Made by a program: the position numbers and the translations under genes | Notes under the pieces: model-generated | Told to the model about the DNA's origin: nothing | The model's input: only the letters and a program-made list of their open reading frames with translations | Databases searched by the model: none | Shown here: piece by piece, positions 9,143 through 17,923 of the stretch | Layout of the letters: each line of letters opens with the position of its first letter | How positions within the stretch are numbered: the first letter of the stretch is position 1 | Assembly (NCBI RefSeq): GCF_016107305.1 | Contig: NZ_RCVR01000021.1 | Coordinates: 1-64,000, forward strand | DNA length: 64,000 nt | From: Roseomonas sp. KE2513 | GTDB taxonomy: Bacteria; Pseudomonadota; Alphaproteobacteria; Acetobacterales; Acetobacteraceae | Direction of reading: 5' to 3'

Positions 9143-9517
9143 TCAGGCGGGGTCGGAGGCCTCGTCCTTCCTGGTCCGCGGTGGATCGTAGACCGTGAGG
9201 ACGATCATGTCGTCCGCGCCGAGGTTGCGGAGGGAATGGTGCTGGCCAGCCTTCACCAGGGCTACGGTACCTGGGGTGACCGGGGACGTTTCTGAGCCAA
9301 TGGTGATGTCGCCGGTGCCGCTGATGAAGTAGAGAAGATGGTTCCACGGCTCAACATGGGGAACGGAGTGATCCCCAGGCTCAAGGCGCACGAGCTCGCT
9401 GTTGAAGGCACCGATATAAGTCGCGTCCGAAAGGGCCTTGTACTCGAAGCCGCGCGCGCCGGGCAGGTCACGCAGGTTCTTCCAAGGCAGGTCGTTGGCT
9501 GAGAAAACCGAGGTCAT
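9143..9517 (-). CDS. Cupin-domain protein
   Basis: This 124-residue protein is a single small beta-barrel cupin. Cupin motif 1 is PGDHSVPHVEPWNHLLYFIS with metal-ligand-like His residues, and motif 2 is PGTVALVKAGQHHSLRN. The start at 9517 is fixed by a near-perfect GGAGGGGG Shine-Dalgarno 3-10 bases upstream; a longer frame to 9691 is not needed. Cupins of this size include metal-dependent enzymes and sugar- or ligand-binding regulators, so substrate is open. It is divergent from the small coupled pair at 9652. Confidence 0.8.
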   Translation of the reverse strand: MTSVFSANDLPWKNLRDLPGARGFEYKALSDATYIGAFNSELVRLEPGDHSVPHVEPWNHLLYFISGTGDITIGSETSPVTPGTVALVKAGQHHSLRNLGADDMIVLTVYDPPRTRKDEASDPA

Positions 9518-9651
9518 GTTCCCCCTCCGATGATGTGCAGGAGGCTGCGCGGAAGCAGCCATATCTAATTTGTGGGCTGCAGTCAGCGCGTACCGCGGCT
9601 TTGTAAGCGAAGGCGGAGTTAAGGGCGACGCAGACACAAAGGGTGGACCGA

Positions 9652-9822
9652 ATGCAGACGTTCTGGTTGAAAATGGCCATCTACCGGACACTGAACGAGC
9701 AAGGCATCACCACGTCCGCGGGATCGGTGCTGTCCTGGATCTCCCGGCGATGGAGGCAGCCGCGGCAAGGCGGCCTAGCGCAACGCGAGGCCGCAGCGAC
9801 GCGGTCAGGGGTACAGCTATGA
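9652..9822 (+). CDS. Unrecognised 56-residue protein, coupled to the next gene
   Basis: The reading frame begins MQTFWLKMAIYRTLNEQGIT and ends ATRSGVQL. It is basic in its second half. Its stop overlaps the next ATG as ATGA (9819-9822), which suggests translational coupling. A weak AAAGGGTGG precedes its ATG. No domain is recognised; the reading is a small accessory partner of the EACC1-like gene. Confidence 0.4.
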   Translation: MQTFWLKMAIYRTLNEQGITTSAGSVLSWISRRWRQPRQGGLAQREAAATRSGVQL

Positions 9823-10229
9823 CCAGAGACGACGGCGGAGCGGAGGTGGCTTTCAACCTTGCTGTGGGAGAGCCGGACATTTCCAGTCCCGCCACCCAGC
9901 GCGAGCTGGGGGAACTAACGCACCCTCTCCTCGGCCTCGGTGCTCATCCCCGCTTCTACATGCGGGATGCCGACGCAGCGCCTGCCATCAACCTCGGCCA
10001 AATCACCTTGGCCCTTGGTCCAGCCGCCATCACAGGCCTTACCGCAGCGGCGGCAACGTGGCTGCAGGGTAGGGCGGGCCGGAAGGTCAAGGTGAAGTTT
10101 GGCAGCGTAGAGGCCGAAGGCGCTACGGTGGAAGAGGTGCGCCAACTGCTGGAGCTAGCGGCAAAAGTCCAGGCCAGAGCTCCGGTGGAGGAGCAGGACG
10201 GCGAGGGCGAGGATGGACAAAACGACTGA
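9819..10229 (+). CDS. EACC1-like conflict-system component (tentative)
   Basis: This 136-residue protein has a variable N-terminal half. Its second half has a short hydrophobic segment (LALGPAAITGLTAAAATWLQ, about residues 64-83), then a basic turn and a beta-hairpin (RKVKVKFGSVEAEGATVEEV). This membrane segment plus hairpin layout resembles the effector-associated constant component EACC1 described in bacterial conflict systems. Those proteins accompany peptidase, caspase or TIR effectors. No effector gene lies nearby, so the function is uncertain. The tail is acidic (EEQDGEGEDGQND). It overlaps the preceding small gene by 4 bases. Confidence 0.45.
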   Translation: MTRDDGGAEVAFNLAVGEPDISSPATQRELGELTHPLLGLGAHPRFYMRDADAAPAINLGQITLALGPAAITGLTAAAATWLQGRAGRKVKVKFGSVEAEGATVEEVRQLLELAAKVQARAPVEEQDGEGEDGQND

Positions 10230-10425
10230 CGCAAAACCCGAGCCCGTCGGTCAAGGCCGCTAGGCACCGGGCTACACTGCAACAAAAAATGCTCAGCAAG
10301 GAATTTTAACGAGGGTACAACTTATACGCTTTCATTCCCTACCTTTTGCAATCAGTTGGACATATCATTTCGCATTGTGGAGCAAACCCGCATGGCCCTG
10401 CCTGAACCCTGACGGAGAAACGCTG

Positions 10426-10773
10426 ATGTTATTTTCCTTTCTTCGCGCCGGCGCGGGGGTGCTTGCCCTCGGTGCCCTCGCCGCTTGTGCACAGCCGGAC
10501 CCCCTGAACACCGCCGGTCGCCCGGATGACACTCCTGGTAACCCGCCCGGCACCGCCACTTCCCGCGCTCTGGATCGCGCTGGCGACCCGTTGAACACTG
10601 CCGGCCGTCCGGACGGTACGCCTGGCAACCCGTCTGGTACGGCTGCCTCCCGCGCGGTTGATCGCGCAGCCGGCACTAACACCTCAGGCGCTTACCCTGG
10701 CCAGTCTGACGGCACCCGCGCCAACCCTCGTGGCACGGCAGTCAGCCGCTCGCTGGGTACGACCGGTCGCTGA
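10426..10773 (+). CDS. Lipoprotein with tandem NPxGTAxSRAxD repeats
   Basis: This 115-residue protein has a lipoprotein signal: MLFSFLRAGAGVLALGALAAC, with cleavage before Cys21 (lipobox LAAC). The mature part is hydrophilic and made of three repeats of about 30 residues, each with GRPD.TPGNPPGTATSRALD or a close variant. The same motif forms the C-terminus of the stress protein at 539-1555. Mature protein should be anchored in a membrane facing the periplasm. The start follows a GACGGAGAAA site. No enzymatic domain is visible and a hairpin terminator follows. Function is unknown. Confidence 0.75.
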   Translation: MLFSFLRAGAGVLALGALAACAQPDPLNTAGRPDDTPGNPPGTATSRALDRAGDPLNTAGRPDGTPGNPSGTAASRAVDRAAGTNTSGAYPGQSDGTRANPRGTAVSRSLGTTGR

Positions 10774-10781
10774 GACAAAGG

Positions 10782-10815
10782 CCGCCCTGAGGTTGATCCT
10801 CAGGGTGGTCTTTCC
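10782..10815 (+). terminator. Rho-independent terminator after the repeat lipoprotein
   Basis: An 11-bp stem (CCGCCCTGAGG with CCTCAGGGTGG, one G-U pair) and 5-base loop TTGAT is followed by TCTTTCCTT. This is the best intrinsic terminator in the left part of the window. Confidence 0.8.
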
Positions 10816-11114
10816 TTACAGCAAGTGCCGCGCCGGAGGGGAGCCGCACCATAACAGAGGACGAGCCCGAGCCGGTGCGCCGCGGCCGGGAAGCCATGGC
10901 GCAGTCCGTAGGCGAGTTCGCGGACCCGGCATCGCAATGGGATCTGGTGGTGCAGTGCGCTGACCCTGCGAGAGACAGCGGGTCTGGTGGCAGACTTGCT
11001 GGACCGACCAAGCGTTCCGTGGGTGGTCATGCGCCCAAGTCTCGGTCTTTCGAGCCAACTCGGCGTTGCATTCCGACGGCCGGCTTGGCCCGTCCTCACT
11101 AAGGAGACACTACC
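10816..11114. other. Gene-free interval
   Basis: No supportable gene. An open frame at 10875 is compositionally poor. The last bases carry CTAAGGAGAC, the Shine-Dalgarno of the next gene. Confidence 0.5.
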
Positions 11115-11516
11115 ATGGCCCATAGCATCCCCAACAAGGCTCTCGTCCTCGTCGCCGACGGCGGCAAAGCGATCCTGTTCCGTAATACCGGCCACGGTGG
11201 CGACGTTACTCTGCACGAGGAGCGGCGGCTGACCCTCTCCGACTTCAGCAATGACGGTCCCTCCGGCTCTCAGGGAACGGAGGCCTCTCCGGGCGACACC
11301 GATGAGGCTACCTTCGGCAAGAAGCTCGCCCAAACTCTGCAGACCATGAAGGCGGCTAACGGGTACGAGGACCTCGTCATTGTTGCGGACCCTCAGACTC
11401 TCGGGGAGCTTCGCAAGGTCATGCACAAGACGGTCGAGGCCAGTGTCGTGCACACGCTCGCCAAGGACCTGACGAACCACGCGGGCGCGGAGATTGCGGC
11501 TGCTCTTGTGAAGTAG
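11115..11516 (+). CDS. Host-attachment family protein (baeRF-like)
   Basis: The 133-residue protein matches the small proteobacterial family named host attachment protein, related to archaeo-eukaryotic release-factor-like (baeRF) folds. The pattern is ALVLVADGGKAILFRNTGHG near the N-terminus, a polar loop with FGKKLAQTLQ, then YEDLVIVADPQTLGELRKVM and a helical end. The name comes from a plant-attachment phenotype in Agrobacterium; the molecular activity is not established. AAGGAGA lies 7 bases before the ATG, giving a sure start. It is a single gene followed by a hairpin. Confidence 0.85.
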   Translation: MAHSIPNKALVLVADGGKAILFRNTGHGGDVTLHEERRLTLSDFSNDGPSGSQGTEASPGDTDEATFGKKLAQTLQTMKAANGYEDLVIVADPQTLGELRKVMHKTVEASVVHTLAKDLTNHAGAEIAAALVK

Positions 11517-11528
11517 CGCGCGTCTAAA

Positions 11529-11554
11529 CTGGAGGGGCCTATCTGCTCCTCCAG
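11529..11554 (+). terminator. Hairpin terminator after the host-attachment gene
   Basis: A 10-bp stem (CTGGAGGGGC with GCTCCTCCAG, one G-U pair) with a 6-base loop lies 12 bases after the stop. No T-run follows. Confidence 0.6.
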
Positions 11555-11830
11555 CAGGGCGTAGAGGGGGGTGGACACGACCGGCGAGAGGGCGACGGCT
11601 CTCCTGCGAAGGGCGAGACGCGATTGGTGCCCCCCTATTTTGCAGCTCGGCGGATCTTTCTCCAGACCCAGCACCGCCTTCGCGCCCCAGTCCTTTGCCT
11701 TGGCTCCCCTTCGGGTCGGAACCGCTCATCGAGACGGAAGCCAGCCCGATTTTTACTCGTCCGGCTTCACCGACCCCATCAGGCAGCCTTTGGCGCGTTA
11801 AGGAGAAGAAGTCGCCTCGGAGAGTGGCAG
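11555..11830. other. Gene-free interval
   Basis: Together with the hairpin this makes a 314-base stretch without a supportable gene. Nothing else was seen. Confidence 0.5.
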
Positions 11831-11959
11831 ATGAGCGGGTGGAGCCGAGAACAACGTTTTGACATGAAGGTGTTGAGCGCCTTGGCGGTGATGATCTTCG
11901 TGGTGTCCGTGCTCATGCTCACGGTCGCCAGTGATATGTTCTGGAGCGCGCTGAGATAA
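11831..11959 (+). CDS. Small single-pass membrane protein
   Basis: The 42-residue protein reads MSGWSREQRFDMKVLSALAV and then a strongly hydrophobic stretch (about residues 15-35) ending near SALR. It has a short charged cytoplasmic N-terminus and one membrane segment. GGAGAGTGGCAG upstream gives an acceptable ribosome-binding site. Function is unknown; small membrane proteins of this shape are common near stress genes. Confidence 0.5.
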   Translation: MSGWSREQRFDMKVLSALAVMIFVVSVLMLTVASDMFWSALR

Positions 11960-12098
11960 GGCGCTGGCGAGGGGCCGTTGTCGTCTCTGCGGTGCCCCAG
12001 CAGGTATGATCCCCAGCCCCGCCGTGCAAAGCCGTGACGACGACGGGTGCGATGCGCGACCCTGGTACAGTGTTGGAGATGCCTCCTACCCCGCCGCC

Positions 12099-12569
12099 AT
12101 GCGAACCCTGGCCTTTCTCCTCCTGCTCACCGGCAGCCTCGCCGCCGCAACCATCGATGATCGACCTCTCCCCAGCACCGTCTCCTACCTCCTGGGCGGC
12201 GTCGTGAGCGGCCCCTACCGCCTCACCGTCGATCTGGAGACTGGTCGACTGTCCGAGGCCAAGCCACCTCCGGGCGTTCACGGCGACGGCGCCCGGGTGT
12301 CCGCGGCGGATCTTTCCGAAACGGCCCGTCGCGCCCTGACGCCCGCCGAGCGCAACACGTTCCGTGTGCTCGCCGCTCCCGTGTGGCGCGACGGCGCGGC
12401 ACGGCGCGGTTGCCTCGAGTTCAGCATGGACGCCCTGGTGCAATTGGCCATCACCGCCGGCGGCGTCGAGCGACGCTCTGACGCGCCAGCGCAATGCCTG
12501 ACACCCGATGCCGTGGCGCTGCGGCGGGCGTTGCTCTGCGCGGCCGATCCCGTCACTGGCTGCTCGTGA
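12099..12569 (+). CDS. Unrecognised secreted protein
   Basis: The 156-residue protein starts MRTLAFLLLLTGSLAAA, a typical Sec signal peptide with likely cleavage near residue 17. The mature region has no known domain. It contains four Cys residues near the C-terminus (GCLEF, AQCLT, LLCAA and the last GCS), which could form disulfides in the periplasm. The in-frame region upstream of 12099 is rejected because the signal peptide starts here. It is separated from the convergent kinase gene by 132 bases. Confidence 0.65.
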   Translation: MRTLAFLLLLTGSLAAATIDDRPLPSTVSYLLGGVVSGPYRLTVDLETGRLSEAKPPPGVHGDGARVSAADLSETARRALTPAERNTFRVLAAPVWRDGAARRGCLEFSMDALVQLAITAGGVERRSDAPAQCLTPDAVALRRALLCAADPVTGCS

Positions 12570-12701
12570 CGGCGCGGGCAACATCCCGGGATCAGGGCGC
12601 CCCGACCTCATGCCACCTTTCCCCTGCTGAACCAGGCTGAACCCGGTGACCGCGAAGCTGCGTGAAACGGCCATGCTGGTCACGCGGGCAAAATTTCGGG
12701 A

Positions 12702-15185
12702 CTACTGTCTGGTCTTCGCTGTCCCACCATCCAGGATGGTTTGCACGCGGCGCGCCAGGGCGTCGAGCTCGAACGGCTTACCGATGACCTCAATGCCGGG
12801 CGGGAGCGCCGTCCCGGCGTAGCCGGTGATGAACAGCACCGGCAGACCTGGAAATTGCTCGCGCGCCGCCTCGGCCACTTGTCGGCCGTTCATCCCGTTC
12901 GGCAACCCCACGTCAGTGACCAGCAGGTCCGGCTGCGTGGAGGAGGCCAGTACTCCGAGTGCCTCCGGCCCGTCCCGCGCCTCCAGCACCGTGTAGCCCA
13001 GTTCGCGCAGCCGGTCGGCCACCGGACGCCGCACCGCATCCTCGTCATCGATCAGCAGCACCGTCCTTGCCACACCGGCCCTCTCCGGCACCGGGGTTGC
13101 GGCCGGATCCTCGACCGTTTCCAGGTGCCTGTGCAGCGGCAGGAGCAGGCGAACCGTCGTGCCCTGCCCGACGGTGCTCCCGATCCGCATCAGCCCGCCC
13201 GACTGCCGCACGAAGCCGTAGACCTGACTAAGCCCGAGCCCTGTTCCCTGGCCCTGTGGCTTGGTCGTGAAGAACGGCTCCAGGATGCGGTCCAGGATCT
13301 CGGGCGGTATGCCGGCGCCGGTGTCCTCGACCACCACCGCCACGTAGTCGCCGGGTGCAGGGTCGTCGCCGCGCCGCAGGTCCTCTGCTGAAAGTTGCAC
13401 GTCCTCCGTGCCGATCGCCAGGCGCCCGCCTTCGGGCATGGCGTCGCGCGCATTGATGCAGAGGTTCAATAGTGCGTTCTCCAGCTCGCTGGCGTCGCAT
13501 AGAACATTTCCAGCGCTATTACGCAGGCGCAGATCCACCGCAATTCCTGGTCCCACTGTTCGGCGGATCATGTCCGCCATCCCGGCGACCAGGCCATCCG
13601 CGTCCACCGGCTTGGTCTCGAGGCGCTGGCGGCGCGCGAAGGCCAGCAGGCGCCGTGTCAGCCCCGCCGCCCGGCTCGTCGCCTCGCGCGCCGCGTCCAG
13701 GTAGCGCGTTACTTCGTCGAGCCGGCCAGCCTCGAGCCGTCGGCGCGCCATGTCGAGCCCACCCCCAACGCCCTGGAGCATATTGTTGAAGTCGTGCGCG
13801 ATGCCGCCGGTGAGCTGGCCGACCGCCTCCATCTTCTGCGCCTGCCGCAGCGTCTCCTCGGCGGCCATCAGCTCCCTCGTGCGCGTGGCGACGAGCGCTT
13901 CCAGCTCCTCCCGACCGCGGGCCAGCACCTCGCGCGCCCGCACCATGTCCTCGACATCGGTGCAGGTGCCGAACCAGCGGGCGATCTGGCCCCGCGGGTG
14001 TTCCTCATCAGGGGCGTCGTGCACGGGCACCCCGCGGGCGATGAACCAGCGATAGGCGCCGTCCATGCCGCGAAGGCGGTACTCGATCTCATAATCCTTG
14101 CCGGTTCGCAGACTGTGACCCCAGCGCTCTTGCGCGGGCGTCAGGTCGTCGGGATGGATGATGGTGGTCCAACCCTGGGCTGCGGGCTGCTCACGCGACA
14201 GGCCGGTGTACTCGTACCAGCGCCGATTGTAGTAGTCGTACTGCCCATCGGCGTGGGCAGTCCAGGCGATCTGCGGCACCGCGTCCACGGTGGCACGCAG
14301 GCGCGCTTCGCTCTCGCGTAGGGCCTCTTCGGTCCGCTTGCTGTCGGTCACGTCGCGCCAGAAGATCGCGACGCCTCCGTCCGGGGTTGGATAGACCCGC
14401 GCGTCAAGCCAGGAGGTGCGGCCGTCCGGCCAGACGTAGCAGTGTTCGAGAGAGCCGGGCATGCGCTCGTGCATCACGCGGCTGAGAAGCGCGCCGATCG
14501 GCGCCCTCTCGGAGCCCGGGAAGGCGGCCCAATGCGACTGCCCCACGAGTTCTTCGCGCGACCGGCGGTTGAGCCTGAGCGCCTCCTTGTTGACGTCGCG
14601 GATGGTGAAATCGGAGCCGAGCAGCGTGAAGCCCTCGGCCACGGAATTGAGCACATCACGCAGCCGCGCTTCGCTCTCGCGCAGCGCCGCCTGGGCCCGA
14701 CGGCGATCGGTGACCTCGGCCAGGAGCTCCAGCACCCCCTCGACGGCACCCGAGGCGTCCCGGATCGGTGACCAGGTGGTGTCGAACGCGCGCTCCTCAG
14801 GTTGTCCGTCCGGTCCGCGCAAGATGACGTTAAGGTCAGGGATCCGTGTTGCCCGGCTGGCGAAGGCGGCCTCCATTATGGGGGCAAGCACCTCCGCATG
14901 GACCTCCGGCCAGTTCTCCGCTGCCGGGCGGCCAAGCAGGGTGGGGTGCCGATCCTTCGCAATGGGGCTGTAGGCGTCGTTGTAGAGCTGGATCTGGGCC
15001 GGTCCCCACAGGATGTTGGCGGGCCCAGGCATGGCGAGCACCATGTCCACGGCGGTGCGCAGGCTTCCTGGCCAGCCCTCGACAGGGCCGAGAGGGGTCG
15101 CGCCCCAGTTATGCGCGCGGATGCGACAGGCCATCTCGCCATCGCCAAGCGGCCATTGGGATTGTTCTGCTCGCCGGTCAGCCAT
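12702..15185 (-). CDS. Hybrid sensor histidine kinase with PAS domains and receiver
   Basis: This 827-residue soluble sensor has no membrane segment. It carries three PAS-type domains (about residues 30-165, 170-290 and 300-420; the third holds [20 protein letters not shown]), then a coiled linker. A HisKA domain follows with the phosphoacceptor in [12 protein letters not shown] (about residue 470), then an HATPase ([39 protein letters not shown]). The C-terminal receiver ([13 protein letters not shown], phospho-Asp in [10 protein letters not shown]) makes it a hybrid kinase. No separate response regulator is adjacent, so the output is unknown. The signal is probably cytoplasmic. Confidence 0.92.
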   Translation of the reverse strand: MADRRAEQSQWPLGDGEMACRIRAHNWGATPLGPVEGWPGSLRTAVDMVLAMPGPANILWGPAQIQLYNDAYSPIAKDRHPTLLGRPAAENWPEVHAEVLAPIMEAAFASRATRIPDLNVILRGPDGQPEERAFDTTWSPIRDASGAVEGVLELLAEVTDRRRAQAALRESEARLRDVLNSVAEGFTLLGSDFTIRDVNKEALRLNRRSREELVGQSHWAAFPGSERAPIGALLSRVMHERMPGSLEHCYVWPDGRTSWLDARVYPTPDGGVAIFWRDVTDSKRTEEALRESEARLRATVDAVPQIAWTAHADGQYDYYNRRWYEYTGLSREQPAAQGWTTIIHPDDLTPAQERWGHSLRTGKDYEIEYRLRGMDGAYRWFIARGVPVHDAPDEEHPRGQIARWFGTCTDVEDMVRAREVLARGREELEALVATRTRELMAAEETLRQAQKMEAVGQLTGGIAHDFNNMLQGVGGGLDMARRRLEAGRLDEVTRYLDAAREATSRAAGLTRRLLAFARRQRLETKPVDADGLVAGMADMIRRTVGPGIAVDLRLRNSAGNVLCDASELENALLNLCINARDAMPEGGRLAIGTEDVQLSAEDLRRGDDPAPGDYVAVVVEDTGAGIPPEILDRILEPFFTTKPQGQGTGLGLSQVYGFVRQSGGLMRIGSTVGQGTTVRLLLPLHRHLETVEDPAATPVPERAGVARTVLLIDDEDAVRRPVADRLRELGYTVLEARDGPEALGVLASSTQPDLLVTDVGLPNGMNGRQVAEAAREQFPGLPVLFITGYAGTALPPGIEVIGKPFELDALARRVQTILDGGTAKTRQ

Positions 15186-15211
15186 TCCAGAGTAACGTCG
15201 GCTACCTGAGA

Positions 15212-15454
15212 TTAGCTGAGCGCCCCCGCCCGCAGCACGCCAGGCGCCCAGTCCTGATCAATGCGTTCGGTCGACAGCCGCGCGGGCATGTCGAGTAAGA
15301 CGGGCTCTGCGAGGGGGACCGCGCGCTTCTCGGCCGTCTTCCCTGCCACCGGGATGATCGTGTCGTCGGCCATAAGCGTGGGAACAATGACGGTGGTGGG
15401 CTTTCCCTCGGCCGGCGGCCCGAAGAGGAGGGGCCCGGAGGTCGCTTCCTTCAC
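15212..15454 (-). CDS. Unrecognised 80-residue protein
   Basis: The protein reads MKEATSGPLLFGPPAEGKPT and includes an ADDTIIPVAGKTAEKR stretch. It starts with GTG at 15454, preceded by a strong GGAGGA Shine-Dalgarno (about 6 bases upstream), which supports real translation. It has no membrane segment or known domain. It lies just upstream of the kinase gene on the same strand, 26 bases apart, and could be co-transcribed with it. Confidence 0.55.
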   Translation of the reverse strand: MKEATSGPLLFGPPAEGKPTTVIVPTLMADDTIIPVAGKTAEKRAVPLAEPVLLDMPARLSTERIDQDWAPGVLRAGALS

Positions 15455-15740
15455 AGCTTATCCTCCAGCAAGTCGGGAGCACCGTGTCCAGGCCAATGTG
15501 CTGGATGGCTTCCTGCCCACTAACGCCTGATCGACCGGTCTGATCTGCTCGACGGGCTCAACCAGGCCGAGAGGGGAGGCGAGTGGGCGGAGCGCGCCCT
15601 CGGTCGGGCCGAGGAGGTCAGGCGGCCGGAGATGGGGAGCCGAAGGCCCAAACTGCCGCCGAGCCGCGACTTCCAATGAGGACGGGCAGGGGAAGGGACA
15701 GCCGCTGTTCAGGTGCGGGCAGGCGCTACAGCAGTTCCAG

Positions 15741-16418
15741 TCAGGCCAGGTCCGCGCGGTCTTCTGCTCGCTTCTGCCCTGACGGGCGACGCTGGCGTGC
15801 CGCCGATACAGCGGCGGGGAAGGGGAGCTGCATGGAGGGACCGTCGTTCCGCCGTTCCCGTGCCCCACGTGGCTGAGGCTCGGCCGCGGGCGCGTCGGTA
15901 ACGCCCGGCACTGGCCAGAAGCAATCCACCCGGCCTTCCTCACCCCGGAGCGCGAGAAAGACCACGCGCGTCACCTCGCCGTCCTCACCCGTTTCCACAG
16001 CCAGGCGGAACATCAGCCCCTCCGCCTCGTCCCCGCTGCCAAGTGCCAGCGCCAACTGCTGCGCCTCGCTCTCCTGCTGGCGGAGCGTGCGCTTACTTGG
16101 CTCGTCGGCATCACCACGGAAGAACCGTACCGGCACGCCCTCGATCAGAAAAACAAAGTGGTGCGTCTCGTCCAGCACGCCGAGCCAGGGGTAGCGGCCC
16201 GCCTCAGCGGCGCGGCGGAGCCGGTTGCGGCTAAAGGAGTAGGCGCGGCAACCGATCGACCAAGCGTCGTCGCCGGCCCAGCTGTCCGCCATGGCAAGCG
16301 CGTCGGTGCGCCCGCGCGCGAGCAGGCGGGCGCAGGCGGTGATGCGTTCCTCCGTCAGCGCAGGATGAAGATCCCAGGGAAGGCGTGCCTTCGGCGCGGC
16401 GTTGGCCTTGTTCGTCAT
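15741..16418 (-). CDS. Unrecognised soluble protein of 225 residues
   Basis: The start at 16418 (MTNKANAAPKARLPWDLHPA) is preferred over a longer frame, since the upstream part is not protein-like. A central conserved-looking block reads YPWLGVLDETHHFVFLIEG and VPVRFFRGDADEPSKR; the C-terminal 50 residues are low complexity. There is no signal peptide or catalytic motif I recognise. The compact central block suggests a small alpha/beta domain. It is transcribed away from the orfX-like remnant at 16650. Confidence 0.6.
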   Translation of the reverse strand: MTNKANAAPKARLPWDLHPALTEERITACARLLARGRTDALAMADSWAGDDAWSIGCRAYSFSRNRLRRAAEAGRYPWLGVLDETHHFVFLIEGVPVRFFRGDADEPSKRTLRQQESEAQQLALALGSGDEAEGLMFRLAVETGEDGEVTRVVFLALRGEEGRVDCFWPVPGVTDAPAAEPQPRGARERRNDGPSMQLPFPAAVSAARQRRPSGQKRAEDRADLA

Positions 16419-16649
16419 GCCGACAGCATAGCGTATGATCTCGATCAATAGGACAGCGGATCGGGAGCGACGCCACGCGGCTCCGGAACTGACAGTTGCT
16501 ATACCCTGACATTCCAATATTAACCGGCTTTCCCCAACGGGCTTCGGATAACCACTGGAGGCTGGGCAGGCCGGCAATTCGCTCCTCTCTCATCCCGGCT
16601 TTGGAAGCGATCTAGCGTCAGGGTCCGCCCTCGTCAGGGAGACAGGTAC

Positions 16650-17039
16650 TTGCAAGGGCTTCTGCAAGAGGCAGATATCCGCGCCGGCTTGACGGCTGGT
16701 GGGCGGATCGAGAGCGTCGTCATTGTGGCTCGTCGTGACGAGGCCGCCGGGGTGGAGCACGTCCCCTACCTGCTGCCGAGTTGGCGGCGGGGCTATGTCG
16801 CCATCGGGCTATTCCGGGGCGCGGGCGTGCGCGCCTACCGCGATCTCACGCGCCTGGTGCGGTTTGTGCGCGACGACCTTGGCTACCGTGGTCCCGTCAC
16901 CTTACACGAGCAGGACTGCCCGAAGCTCAGCAAGCTTCGCTCCGTCGCTGCTGGCGCAACCTCGAGTAGCGCGGCGCTGGCCGGTCTACCGCAAGCCGCC
17001 GGAGGTCATGACACGAAGCAGGACACGCCCGACACCTGA
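16650..17039 (+). CDS. OrfX-like protein, paralogue of the first gene of the virB operon
   Basis: The 129-residue frame begins with TTG behind AGGGAGA. Residues 5-95 align with the protein at 42774-43175: both have a [DE]xDxRxxLxxGxRIxxVV start, an RGYVAIGLFRGAGVRAYRDL-type strand and a GYRGPVTL-type turn. The roughly 35 N-terminal residues of the other copy are missing and no ATG is present. It is followed by a ruined virB1 copy, in the same order as the intact pair at 43-42 kb. It may be expressed or a remnant; function is unknown in both copies. Confidence 0.6.
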   Translation: MQGLLQEADIRAGLTAGGRIESVVIVARRDEAAGVEHVPYLLPSWRRGYVAIGLFRGAGVRAYRDLTRLVRFVRDDLGYRGPVTLHEQDCPKLSKLRSVAAGATSSSAALAGLPQAAGGHDTKQDTPDT

Positions 17040-17078
17040 GGAGCCAGGCGGTCGGCTTGTGGCTACGTCGTCTCGGGA

Positions 17079-17454
17079 ATGACTGTCATTGCGCAGCTTG
17101 CCGGCCGCTGCGCCCTGTCCGTCACCTTTGAGACGCTGGCCAATGTCATGCGCGCGGGAAGCGACGCTCAGCCGTTCGCCCTCGACCTGAAAGGACCGGG
17201 CGGCGGTCCGATCCACCCGGGACGCGGGAAACGGCCATGGCCCTCGCCATGCCCTTGATCGAGCGCCAGGGCCGTTCCACGGGGCTGGCGCTCATGCAGG
17301 TGAACAGCGGCAACCTGCGCGAAGGCGACGCCGGGGTGAGGCGCGCCTGCAGCGCGCGCTTCGCACAGCCTTCTCCCGCTACGGCACCGGCCATCTCGAG
17401 TGAAGCATTGCCAATGGGTACGTCCAGCGGACGGCAATGGCATTTCTGCGGTGA
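17079..17454 (+). pseudogene. virB1: Decayed virB1-type lytic transglycosylase
   Basis: Three reading frames together give a VirB1-like SLT transglycosylase. Frame one begins MTVIAQLAGRCALSVTFETL and continues NVMRAGSDAQPFALDLKG. Here the catalytic Glu expected in a VRxESG motif is Gly (GGA), a one-base change from GAA. A second frame holds IERQGRSTGLALMQVNSGNL. A third holds LRTAFSRYGTGHLE, a TGA stop, then SIANGYVQRT, matching the usual YNTGs..G.aNGYV block. Two frameshifts, one stop and a lost catalytic residue mean no working enzyme. An intact copy is at 42111-42743. Confidence 0.8.
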
Positions 17455-17923
17455 GGGTACGCGCAAGGGCGCTACTGGAATTCTCCTGAAGTGGGGCGCC
17501 GTACAGAGGTGAGGATTGGCCCTTTCCGCATCCAGGCTGCTTGACACCCCAGCATGACGCGCACCGCTTTCGTAGCACCTATTCGGCCGCCGTACTCCGG
17601 CCGCTACCATGGTTGCAGGAAACTCGCCTCAGGGAAGACCCTGGAGGGCGTCCGGTTTTCCTCGATATCCTCCCATCTTTACAGCCTGAACCCGGCCGAG
17701 CGCGCCACCGCGACGATGTGCTTTGCCTGAACCGGAGCGCTTCAGGTCTGACGCGTTGAACCATGTGTCCAGATGCGGTTCGGCCCTGCCGCGCCGTCGG
17801 TCACAGAGCCGGACTATGTGGTTGAGAGCGTTGACTCGCGGCCCGTGCCCGCTGAAACCCGGCAACGCAGTCATGGAGGCGGCGCCTGAGTGAACCAGGG
17901 CCGCCTCTGCGCTCAGCCAGGGG
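17455..17923. other. Gene-free interval
   Basis: About 470 bases between the virB1 remnant and the end of the histone-like gene. Open frames on both strands give basic, low-complexity translations without start signals. Nothing supportable was seen. Confidence 0.5.
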
